NCBI RefSeq assembly: GCF_028737255.1
Contig: NZ_JAQZAN010000004.1
Coordinates: 62,001 to 126,000 of the forward strand
Direction: 5' to 3'
Origin: Actinomycetospora straminea
GTDB taxonomy: Bacteria > Actinomycetota > Actinomycetes > Mycobacteriales > Pseudonocardiaceae
Length of the DNA stretch: 64,000 bases
Within the stretch, counting starts at the first letter, position 1. Each line of letters opens with the position of its first letter. Shown piece after piece: positions 51,489 through 58,559 of this stretch. Below the pieces are notes generated by a model. That model was not told where the DNA came from and searched no databases. It worked only from the letters and a program-made list of their open reading frames with translations. The translations under genes were made by a program, and so were the position numbers.

Positions 51489-51545
51489 GTGATCAACGGG
51501 GAGTTCGCGCGCGTAGAGGCAGCGAACAGCACGTTCGCTGCGACC
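51489..51545. repeat. 57-bp dispersed repeat, copy 2
   Basis: Differs from copy 1 (2185-2241) at 4 of 57 positions. It contains the same GCAGCGAAC/GTTCGCTGC hairpin (loop AGCAC). It ends at the first base of the tautomerase stop codon. Same orientation relative to a minus-strand gene as copy 1. Confidence 0.7.
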
Positions 51546-51948
51546 TACCCCGAGGCCCGCGCCGCGATCTCGTCCCGGCGGGCCCCGGACGCCGGCACGC
51601 CGCCGATGGCCCAGTCGTCCGGCGGCACCTGGAGGACCCGCCCGCGCACCCGGGAGCGCTCGACCCCGAGGACGTCGACGATCAGGTCGGTGACCTCGGC
51701 GAGCAGCCGGTGACGCTGCTCGACCGGCCGGCCCTCGAGCACCACCGCGGTGAAGTACGGCGCCGGCGCGCTGCCGGTCTCGCCGCCGACCACGACCTGC
51801 TCGCGGGCGTGGAGCGTCGCGACGCCCGGATGCGCTCGAGCGGCGACCCGAGCACCTCGGCGTAGCGTCGGCTCGCCTCGCGCAGCAGGCGCGTCACGTC
51901 CGCGGGGTCGTGGTCGCCCTCGACGAGGTGGACCTCGAGGACGGGCAC
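51545..51948 (-). pseudogene. Two-part tautomerase family protein, apparently frameshifted
   Basis: The frame from GTG 51948 begins MPVLEVHLVEGDHDPADV with the catalytic Pro and reads through SPLERIR. From about 51825 the sense continues in another frame (VATLHAREQVVVGGETG...YFTAVVLEGRP...VRGRVLQVPPDDWAIGG). Restoring one base near 51825 would give a ~134-residue fused tautomerase. Either a real inactivating deletion or a sequencing error. Its start follows the aldolase stop by one base, so it belongs to that operon. Confidence 0.65.
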
Positions 51949-51949
51949 G

Positions 51950-52984
51950 TCAGCCCTGCTCCCGCTCGCGGGCCAGCTCGAGGGCGATGTCGATGATCAT
52001 GTCCTCCTGGCCGCCGACGAGGCCGAGCTCGCCGCAGCGGCGCAGGATGTCGGGCACCGGGACCTTGTAGCGCTCGCCGGCGTGCTCGGCGTGGAGCAGG
52101 AAGCTCGAGTAGACCCCGGCCCAGCCCTGGGTGATGGCGTTGCGGTCCATCTTCGGCCAGCGGTGCAGGTAGGGGCGCACGACGTCCTCGGCGGCGTCGA
52201 GCAGCGCGGTGACGTCGAGGCCGGTGGCGATGCCCATCCGGTCGAAGACGGCCGCGAGCACCTCGGTCGGCGAGTTGCCCGACCCGGCCCCGAGCGCGCA
52301 GAGCGAGCCGTCGATCTCCTTGACGCCGACCTCCGCGGCGATCACCGAGTTGGCGACGCCGAGCGAGAGGTTCTGGTGACCGTGGTAGCCGACCCACGCC
52401 TCGTCCCCGACCTCGGCGAGCAGCGCCTCGAACCGCGCGCGGGCGTCGTGCATGAGCAGCGCGCCCGCGGAGTCGGTGACGTACGGGCACTGGCAGCCCG
52501 CGTCGACCATGATCCGCGCCTGCTTCGCCAGGTCCTCGGGCGAGGTGCGGTGGGCCATCATGAGGAACCCGACGGTCTCCATGCCCAGGTCGCGGGCGAC
52601 CCCGAAGTGCTGCGGGGAGACGTCGGCCTCGGTGCAGTGGGTGGCGACGCGCACGACGTCGGCGCCGGCGTCGCGGGCGCGGCGCAGGTCGTCGACCGTC
52701 CCGATGCCGGGCACGAGCAGCACCGCGATCCGGGCCTGCGTCGCCTCCTCGCGGGCGGCGGCGATGAGCTCGAGCTCACTCGTGTGCGAGAAGCCGTAGT
52801 TGAAGCTGGAGCCGCCCAGCCCGTCGCCGTGGGTCACCTCGATGACCTCGACGCCGGCCCGGTCGAGCGCGCGCACCGTGTCGCGGACCTGCTCGACGGT
52901 GAACTGGTGGGCCTGCGCGTGGCTGCCGTCGCGCAGCGTCGTGTCGGTGATGCGGACGTCGTGACGAATCTCCGGCCGGCTCAC
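51950..52984 (-). CDS. dmpG: 4-hydroxy-2-oxovalerate aldolase
   Basis: 344 aa, GTG start overlapping the dehydrogenase stop by four bases. DmpG-type residues are in place: DTTLRDG with Arg18 and Asp19, His22, and metal ligands His201/His203 (GYHGHQN). It splits 4-hydroxy-2-oxoacids to pyruvate and an aldehyde (acetaldehyde or propanal), which is channelled to the partner dehydrogenase. The last steps of meta-cleavage meet here. Such volatile aldehydes are typical products that microcompartments contain. Confidence 0.93.
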   Translation of the reverse strand: MSRPEIRHDVRITDTTLRDGSHAQAHQFTVEQVRDTVRALDRAGVEVIEVTHGDGLGGSSFNYGFSHTSELELIAAAREEATQARIAVLLVPGIGTVDDLRRARDAGADVVRVATHCTEADVSPQHFGVARDLGMETVGFLMMAHRTSPEDLAKQARIMVDAGCQCPYVTDSAGALLMHDARARFEALLAEVGDEAWVGYHGHQNLSLGVANSVIAAEVGVKEIDGSLCALGAGSGNSPTEVLAAVFDRMGIATGLDVTALLDAAEDVVRPYLHRWPKMDRNAITQGWAGVYSSFLLHAEHAGERYKVPVPDILRRCGELGLVGGQEDMIIDIALELAREREQG

Positions 52985-53886
52985 GCGGCCACCTCCATCT
53001 CGGCCGCGACGAGCTCGCCGACCTGCGCGGCGGCCGCCGTCATGATGTCCAGGTTGCCGGCGTACTCGGGCAGGAAGTCGCCGTTGCCCTTGACCTCGAG
53101 GAACACCGCGACCCGGCCGCGCCCGCCCCACGTGTCGGTCGGCGGGTCGAACTGCGGCTCGGCGCGCAGCGTGTAGCCCGGGACGTACTGCTGGACCCGC
53201 TCGACCATCCGGTGCACCGAGGCGGCGACGGCGTCGTGGTCGGCGTCGGGCGGCAGCGAGCAGAACACCGTGTCCCGCATGATCATCGGCGGCTCGACGG
53301 GGTTGAGGATGATGATCGCCTTGCCGCGCTCGGCGCCGCCGACCTCCTCGACCGCCCGCGCGGTGGTCTGGGTGAACTCGTCGATGTTGGCCCGCGTGCC
53401 CGGCCCCGCCGACCGCGAGGCGGCCGATGCGACGATCTCGGCGTAGGCCACCGGCACCACCTGCGACACCGCCGCGACGATCGGGATCGTGGCCTGCCCG
53501 CCGCAGGTGATCATGTTGACGTTCGGGGCGTCGAGGTGCTCGGGCATGTTCACCGCCGGGCAGACCATGGGCCCGAGGTGCGCGGGCGTCAGGTCGATCG
53601 CGCGGATGCCCGCCTGCTCGTAGCGGGGCGCGTTGGCCGCGTGCGCCTTGGCCGACGTGGCCTCGAAGACGATCCGGGGCAGCGGGTCCTGGCGCAGCAG
53701 CCAGTCGACGCCCTCGGCCGACGCGGGCACGCCCATCGCCCGCGCCCGGTCCAGCCCCTCGGACTCGACCACCCCGACCATCGCGGTGACCTCGATCCGC
53801 GCGCTGCGCGCGAGCTTGGCCAGCAGGTCGGTGCCGATGTTGCCCGGCCCGACGATCGCGGCCGGGACCTTCGCAGGCGCAGTCAT
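52981..53886 (-). CDS. dmpF: Acetaldehyde dehydrogenase (acylating)
   Basis: 301 aa. Rossmann motif VGPGNIGTD (12-20), catalytic Cys128 in [11 protein letters not shown], and the NP(V)EPP(M)IMRDTVFC region. It converts acetaldehyde plus CoA and NAD+ to acetyl-CoA in complex with the aldolase. The C-terminus ends in a helical Ala/Glu stretch ([19 protein letters not shown]). It is not of the EutE/PduP type. Operator S6 is centred 52 bases upstream of the ATG and a -10-like CACGCT (53898-53893) suggests a leaderless mRNA. Confidence 0.93.
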   Translation of the reverse strand: MTAPAKVPAAIVGPGNIGTDLLAKLARSARIEVTAMVGVVESEGLDRARAMGVPASAEGVDWLLRQDPLPRIVFEATSAKAHAANAPRYEQAGIRAIDLTPAHLGPMVCPAVNMPEHLDAPNVNMITCGGQATIPIVAAVSQVVPVAYAEIVASAASRSAGPGTRANIDEFTQTTARAVEEVGGAERGKAIIILNPVEPPMIMRDTVFCSLPPDADHDAVAASVHRMVERVQQYVPGYTLRAEPQFDPPTDTWGGRGRVAVFLEVKGNGDFLPEYAGNLDIMTAAAAQVGELVAAEMEVAA

Positions 53887-53928
53887 GACCGCAGCGTGGC
53901 ACCGGTCACGCCCGCCGGGGAACCGCGA

Positions 53929-53947
53929 CGTTCCGCCGACCGGGACG
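53929..53947 (-). promoter_or_regulatory. Regulon operator S6 (aldehyde dehydrogenase/aldolase operon)
   Basis: CGTTCCG-CCGAC-CGGGACG, centre 53938, exactly 52 bases from the ATG at 53886 and 45 from the 3' T of the -10-like CACGCT. One mismatch between arms. Confidence 0.65.
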
Positions 53948-53962
53948 GGTCGGGTCCGTTGT

Positions 53963-54697
53963 TCAGGTCAGTTGTCGTGCGGCCCGGCCGGCGGCCTCGA
54001 CGACCTCCTCGGCGCAGCGCGCCAGCACCGGGCGGGTGAACAGCGAGGAGGGCCCGGCGACCGACAGCCCGCCGACCGGCCGGCCGTCGGCGTCGACCAC
54101 CGCCGCCGCGACGGAGGTCCGCCCCGCCTGGAAGGTCGAGGACACGACGTAGCCCGCGCGCCGCGCGGCGTCCAGCTCGTCGTGCAGCGCCGCGCGGTCG
54201 GGTGGGGCGACCTGCTCGTCGCGGCACAGGCGCCCGATGCGCTCGTCGACCTCCGCGGCCGGCAGCCGTGACAGCGCCGCCTTGCCGCACCCGCCGCGCC
54301 AGGCGGGCGCCCGCAGGCCGACCCGGTTGTCCATCGGTGCGCGCACCGGACCGGCCTCCCGGTGCAGGTAGACGGTCCAGCCCCCGACGAGCTGCGCGAC
54401 GTGGACCTCCTGCCCGGCCGCCCGGCGCAGCCCGCCGAGCCCGCCCTCGACGGCGGCGACGAGCCCGGTGCGTTCGATGATCTGGCCGGCCAGGCCCACG
54501 AGCAACGGACCGAGCCGCCAGCCGCGGCGGGGCACGGTCTCCAGCAGCCCCTCGGCGGCCAGCGTGCTGGCCAGGACGTGGACGGTGCTGCGCGGGATGC
54601 CGGTCCGCTCGGCGAGGGCGCGGGTGGACAGCACGACGGTGGTCGGGCCGAAGGCGCGCAGCAGCACCGCGGACTTGCTCACCGCCGCGACCGTCAC
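53963..54697 (-). CDS. IclR-family transcriptional regulator (D)
   Basis: 244 aa, GTG start. Helix-turn-helix (about 5-60: [10 protein letters not shown]...[28 protein letters not shown]) and a shorter IclR effector domain. Its promoter faces that of the BMC operon, with operator S7 and a pair of TGTCCAGC direct repeats in the 108-base gap. It is a candidate for local control of the microcompartment operon. CAGACT seven bases before the GTG may be its -10 box. Confidence 0.85.
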   Translation of the reverse strand: MTVAAVSKSAVLLRAFGPTTVVLSTRALAERTGIPRSTVHVLASTLAAEGLLETVPRRGWRLGPLLVGLAGQIIERTGLVAAVEGGLGGLRRAAGQEVHVAQLVGGWTVYLHREAGPVRAPMDNRVGLRAPAWRGGCGKAALSRLPAAEVDERIGRLCRDEQVAPPDRAALHDELDAARRAGYVVSSTFQAGRTSVAAAVVDADGRPVGGLSVAGPSSLFTRPVLARCAEEVVEAAGRAARQLT

Positions 54698-54743
54698 CCG
54701 ATCGAGTCTGGGGCGCCCCGATCGCCGGTGTCCAGCACGGCGT

Positions 54744-54762
54744 TGTCCAGCTCAGCGGGACG
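54744..54762 (+). promoter_or_regulatory. Regulon operator S7 (BMC operon)
   Basis: TGTCCAG-CTCAG-CGGGACG, centre 54753. The right arm equals that of S6; the left has two mismatches. It lies 53 bases before the ATG at 54806 and 44 from the 3' T of the -10 box, as in S1 and S3. Confidence 0.5.
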
Positions 54763-54791
54763 GCGGCCTGGGGAGCCGGTCGCGGTCTGCC

Positions 54792-54797
54792 TAGCGT
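54792..54797 (+). promoter_or_regulatory. -10 box of the BMC operon
   Basis: TAGCGT eight bases before ATG 54806, with no ribosome-binding site between them. The transcript is probably leaderless. No -35 box is visible, consistent with activation from S7. Confidence 0.5.
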
Positions 54798-54805
54798 CCC
54801 GGGCC

Positions 54806-55786
54806 ATGGCTCGTGTGTTCCACGTCACCGCCGGCAGCGGCCGGTCGGCCGCGCGGCGGGCGCCGCGCCACGAGCCCGCCCCCGGCCCCGCCGCTGTGCC
54901 GGCGGGCCCGTCCGGCGGCGGCGGCATCGTCGCCGGCTACCTCGCCCCGCACCCGCCGCACCTCGTCTACGCCGAGAACCCCCCGCAGAACGAGCCGCGG
55001 TCGACGGGCGGCTGGGAGGTGCTGCGCTGGGGCTACGAGGAGCTGCGCCGCCGGCTGAAGGCCCACCGGCCCGACGTGCTCGTGGTGCACGCGCCGCACT
55101 GGATCACCATGGTCGGCCACCACGTCAACTGCGTGCCGAACCCGCGTGGCGTCTCCGTCGAGCCGATCTTCCCGCACCTGTTCCGCTACCACTACGACTT
55201 CCGCACCGACGTCGACCTCGCCGAGGCGATCGTCGACGAGGGCGCCCGCGCCGGGCTGGTCACCAGCGCCCTGCGTGAGGAGGGCGTCCGCGTCGACTAC
55301 GCGACGATCGGGGCGCTGCACCTGGCCAACCCCGACTGGGATCTGCCGGTCGTGTCGCTCTCGGCCAACAACAACCCGTACTACTACTCCGACGCCTCGC
55401 TGGCCGAGATGGAGACGCTCGGCGCCGCGACCCGCCGGGCGATCGAGCGCACCGGTCGGCGCGCGGTGCTGCTCGCGTCCAACTCGCTGTCCCACCTGCA
55501 CTGGGACACCGAGCCCGAGCTCCCCGAGGACATGGGCGTCGAGCGCCCCTTCGACCACGCCCAGTACGCGGGCGACATGGCGCTGCTGCAGACCATCCGC
55601 GAGGGCCCGACCTCCCGGCTGAAGGAGGCCGTGCCGGCGCACATCGAGGCCACGTCGTCCGAGACGAAGGCGGGCAGCCTCACCTGGCTGCTCGCCGCGA
55701 TGGGCTGGCCCGCGATCGCCGGCGACGTGCTCGCCTACGGCACGGTCATCGCGACGGGCAACGCGGTCGTGGAGTGGGTCCCGTGA
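54806..55786 (+). CDS. LigB-type extradiol dioxygenase, catalytic subunit (2-aminophenol 1,6-dioxygenase beta-like)
   Basis: 326 aa. From residue 41 it matches class III dioxygenases: YLAPHPPHLVYAENPPQNEP (Fe ligand region near His49/His52), VVHAPHWIT (second His), and SETKAG with the third ligand Glu, as in AmnB. It cleaves the ring of 2-aminophenol or a catechol. Residues 1-40 are an extra tail, a short basic start followed by a Pro/Ala/Gly linker (HEPAPGPAAVPAGPSGGGG), which could be a shell-targeting peptide. First gene of the BMC operon. Confidence 0.87.
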   Translation: MARVFHVTAGSGRSAARRAPRHEPAPGPAAVPAGPSGGGGIVAGYLAPHPPHLVYAENPPQNEPRSTGGWEVLRWGYEELRRRLKAHRPDVLVVHAPHWITMVGHHVNCVPNPRGVSVEPIFPHLFRYHYDFRTDVDLAEAIVDEGARAGLVTSALREEGVRVDYATIGALHLANPDWDLPVVSLSANNNPYYYSDASLAEMETLGAATRRAIERTGRRAVLLASNSLSHLHWDTEPELPEDMGVERPFDHAQYAGDMALLQTIREGPTSRLKEAVPAHIEATSSETKAGSLTWLLAAMGWPAIAGDVLAYGTVIATGNAVVEWVP

Positions 55787-56601
55787 CCCCGCCGGCAGCC
55801 CTGGTCCCGGCCATGCCCCACCTCCTCGCCGGCGACCCCGCCCCGAGCTGGGCCGAGCTCGCCGCCGCGACCCGCACCGTCGGCGACCGCCTGCGCGCCG
55901 CCCGCGTCGACACGGTGCTGCTGCTCTCGACCCAGTGGTTCACCGTGCTCGGCCACCAGGTGCAGTGCGACGACCGGCTGCGCGGGCGGCGCACCGACGA
56001 GAACTGGTACGCCTACGACTACGGCCACCTCGACCACGACCTGGCCGTCGACGTCGAGCTCGCCCACGCCTGGGCCGACGCGATCGACGCCGCCGGCATG
56101 CAGGCCCGACGCACCCGCTACGACGGCTTCCCGGTCGACACCGGCAGCGTCGTCGCCTCCCGCTTGCTGGACCCCGACGGTCGGGGCCGGTGGGCGCAGG
56201 TGTCGTGCAACCTCTACGCCGACCCGTCGGCGATGGCCGAGGTCGCCGCCGCCGGGGTGCGCGCCGCGTCCGGGCTGGGCCGCCGCCCCGGCGTGGTCGC
56301 GGTGAGCGGGCTGTCGTCCGGGCTCACGCCCCGCTGGATCCGCCCGTCGGAGGACCGGGTCGAGCCCGAGCACGACCGGTGGAACCGGAAGGTGCTCGAC
56401 GCGATCGCTGCGGGCGACCGCGACGCGGTGCTCGGGATGCGCGAGGAGTTCGCCGCCGCGGCGCAGGCGGACAGCCAGTTCCGGGCCGTCGCGTTCCTCG
56501 CCGGCGGCGGCGCGGTGGACCGACCGGGCGAGGTCCTCGCCTACGGGCCGGTGTGGGGCACGGGTGCGGCGGTCGTCTGGTGGAACGAACAGGAGACGTG
56601 A
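55783..56601 (+). CDS. LigB-like dioxygenase, non-catalytic alpha subunit (AmnA-like)
   Basis: 272 aa, GTG start overlapping the beta gene by four bases. It has the same overall fold (LVPAMPHLLAGD, TVLLLSTQWFTVLGHQVQC, WGTGAAVVWW), but the metal histidines of the beta subunit are replaced, as in the alpha subunit of 2-aminophenol 1,6-dioxygenase (271-276 aa). It probably forms a heterotetramer with the preceding protein. Its stop overlaps the start of the first shell protein gene (TGATG). Confidence 0.85.
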   Translation: MTPPAALVPAMPHLLAGDPAPSWAELAAATRTVGDRLRAARVDTVLLLSTQWFTVLGHQVQCDDRLRGRRTDENWYAYDYGHLDHDLAVDVELAHAWADAIDAAGMQARRTRYDGFPVDTGSVVASRLLDPDGRGRWAQVSCNLYADPSAMAEVAAAGVRAASGLGRRPGVVAVSGLSSGLTPRWIRPSEDRVEPEHDRWNRKVLDAIAAGDRDAVLGMREEFAAAAQADSQFRAVAFLAGGGAVDRPGEVLAYGPVWGTGAAVVWWNEQET

Positions 56602-56891
56602 TGGCACGGGCAGTGGGGTTCATCGAGGCCGAGGGGTTCGTGCCGGTCTTCGACGCGGTCGACGCGATGGTCAAGGCCACCGAGGTGGAGGTCCGCGGCG
56701 CGGTCCGCCTCGGCGGCGGGCTCGTCGCCGTCGCCGTGACCGGCGACCTCGCGACGGTCGAGGAGGCCGTCGAGGTCGGCGAGGAGGTGGCGCGGGCGGT
56801 GTCCGGCCGCGCCGTGAAGTCGATCGTGTTCGCGAGCCCGTGCGTCCCGGTCCAGGCGCTGGCCGGCGACCTGTCGATGGTGGGGAGCTGA
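56601..56891 (+). CDS. Bacterial microcompartment hexameric shell protein (BMC-H) 1
   Basis: 96 aa. BMC domain signature: AVGFIEAEGFVPVFDAVDAM and VKATEVEVRGAVRLGGGLVAV, then VEEAVEVGEEVARAV. Such proteins form flat hexamers that tile the facets of a protein shell and conduct small metabolites through a central pore; the pore loop here is probably LGGG. GGAG precedes the ATG. It is followed five bases later by a second, different BMC-H gene. Confidence 0.9.
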   Translation: MARAVGFIEAEGFVPVFDAVDAMVKATEVEVRGAVRLGGGLVAVAVTGDLATVEEAVEVGEEVARAVSGRAVKSIVFASPCVPVQALAGDLSMVGS

Positions 56892-56896
56892 CCGAC

Positions 56897-57226
56897 GTGG
56901 CCGAACGGGGTGCGGGAGCCATCGGGATCCTCGAGACGCGCGGCGTGGTCGCGCTGTCGGCGGGGATCGAGGCGATGATGAAGACCGCCGACGTCGAGAC
57001 CATCGCCGTCGAGCGGGTCAGCAGCGGCTATCTCGCCGCGGCCGTCCGCGGCTCGCTGGCCGCGGTCCGGCAGGCCGTCAACGCCGGGTCGGCGGCGGTC
57101 GAGCAGTACGGCGAGCTGCGCGCGGCGCAGGTCTACCCGAAGCCGCACGGTGTGTCGGTCGGCCTGCTGGAGAACGGCAGCTCCGAGCGGCTCGCGCGGG
57201 CGATCGCGTCCGGGGCGGAGCGGTGA
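56897..57226 (+). CDS. Bacterial microcompartment hexameric shell protein (BMC-H) 2
   Basis: 109 aa, GTG start. BMC signature: AIGILETRGVVALSAGIEAM and MKTADVETIAVERVSSGYLAA, VRQAVNAGSAAVEQYGELRA. The pore loop (VSSG) differs from that of BMC-H 1, suggesting a different selectivity. The C-terminal tail is ~25 residues longer. It overlaps the vertex protein gene by four bases. Confidence 0.92.
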   Translation: MAERGAGAIGILETRGVVALSAGIEAMMKTADVETIAVERVSSGYLAAAVRGSLAAVRQAVNAGSAAVEQYGELRAAQVYPKPHGVSVGLLENGSSERLARAIASGAER

Positions 57227-57468
57227 TCCTCGGCGAGGTCGTCGGGCGCGTCTGGTCCGAGCGCGAGGTCGACGGGCTCGGCGGGGCGCGGATGGTGGTG
57301 GTGCGCGAGCCCGGGTCCGGCGCGCAGCGGGTGGCGGTCGACCTGCTCGACGCCGGCACGGGCACGACCGTGCTCGTCGCCACCGACGAGGCCGCGGCGG
57401 CGGTGACCGGCCGCAGCTGCGTCGACGCGGCGGTGGTCGCCCTCGTCGCCGGGTGGGACGGCTCGTGA
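57223..57468 (+). CDS. Bacterial microcompartment pentameric vertex protein (BMC-P, EutN/CcmL family)
   Basis: 81 aa, GTG start. The beta-barrel family signature is clear: ILGEVVGRVWSE...GARMVVVRE, VAVDLLDAGTGTTVLVATDEAA and VDAAVVALVAGWD. Pentamers close the vertices of the icosahedral shell. With two BMC-H proteins this gives a minimal closed-shell set; no trimeric BMC-T gene is in the window. Coupled to the dikinase gene by GTGA. Confidence 0.9.
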   Translation: MILGEVVGRVWSEREVDGLGGARMVVVREPGSGAQRVAVDLLDAGTGTTVLVATDEAAAAVTGRSCVDAAVVALVAGWDGS

Positions 57469-58559
57469 GCGCCGGCTGGATCGTGGGCCTGGCCGACGCC
57501 GCGGCCGCGGACGTCGCCACCGTCGGCGGGAAGGGCGCCGGGCTGCACCGGCTCGTGGCCCTGGGCGCCCGGGTGCCGGCCGGGTTCGTCGTCACGACCG
57601 ACGCCTTCCGCGCGGCCCTCGACACCGTCGCCGCCCAGGTGGAGGCCCCTCTGCAGGCACTGGGCCCCGACGCCCCGATCGACGCCGTGGAGCGGGCGGC
57701 GGCACAGGCCCGGGCGCGCCTGCTGCGCACGGCCTCGGCCGGACCGGTCCTCGAGGAGGTGCGCGCGGCCTACGACGACCTCGCGGGCGGCATCGCGCGC
57801 GTCGCGGTGCGCTCGTCCGCGGTCGGCGAGGACGCCGCGGGCGCCTCGTTCGCCGGGGAGCACGACACGTTCCTCGAGATCCGGGGCCGCGACGCGGTCG
57901 CCGACGCCGTCTGCCGGTGCTGGGCGAGCCTCTACACGGCGCGGGCGGTGTCCTACCGCGAGCACGCCGGGGCCGGACCGGCCGGGGCGATGGCGGTCGT
58001 GGTCCAGGAGATGGTCCCGGCGCGCGCGGCCGGCGTGTTCATGACCCTCAACCCCGCGAACGGCGACCGCTCGACCGTGGTCTGCGAGGCGGTGTGGGGA
58101 CTGGGCGAGCCGCTGGTCTCCGGCGCCGTCACCCCCGACCGGTTCGTCGTCGACAAGGTCAGCGGCGAGGTCGTGCGCCGCGAGATCGCCGACAAGCCGC
58201 GCCAGTTGGTCCGCGGGGAGATGCCGGGGACGGCCGAGGTCGACGTCTCCGCCGAGCGGCGCGGCCGGCCGTGCCTCGACGACGCCGAGCTCGCCGAGCT
58301 GCTCGACCTGGCCCGCCGCGTCGAGCGCGACGCGGGTGTGCCGCAGGACGGCGAGTTCGCGGTGGCCGAGCCCGGTGGCCCGGCCCGCGTCCACCTGCTC
58401 CAGACCCGCCCGGAGACGGTCTGGAGCACGCGGGCCCCGCGGGCCGCGACCAATGGTTCCGGCGCACGCACCGCCCTGTCCGCAGTGCTCGCCACGCTCA
58501 CCCGCGGCGCGGCCGCGACCAGCACGACGCCCGAAGGGACGCCCGACCATGGCGGCTGA
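57465..58559 (+). CDS. Dikinase pair 2: ATP-binding (PEP-synthase N-domain) subunit with C-terminal tail
   Basis: 364 aa, GTG start overlapping the BMC-P gene. ATP-grasp domain: GGKGAGLHRL (21-30), VRSSAVGED (115-123), CEAVWGLGEPLVSG and terminal LLQTRPE (311-317). Beyond that a ~42-residue tail follows, with a linker (RAPRAATNGSG) and an amphipathic-looking helix (ARTALSAVLATLTRGAA, 334-350), resembling a microcompartment encapsulation peptide. It overlaps its partner gene by 11 bases. Confidence 0.83.
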   Translation: MSAGWIVGLADAAAADVATVGGKGAGLHRLVALGARVPAGFVVTTDAFRAALDTVAAQVEAPLQALGPDAPIDAVERAAAQARARLLRTASAGPVLEEVRAAYDDLAGGIARVAVRSSAVGEDAAGASFAGEHDTFLEIRGRDAVADAVCRCWASLYTARAVSYREHAGAGPAGAMAVVVQEMVPARAAGVFMTLNPANGDRSTVVCEAVWGLGEPLVSGAVTPDRFVVDKVSGEVVRREIADKPRQLVRGEMPGTAEVDVSAERRGRPCLDDAELAELLDLARRVERDAGVPQDGEFAVAEPGGPARVHLLQTRPETVWSTRAPRAATNGSGARTALSAVLATLTRGAAATSTTPEGTPDHGG

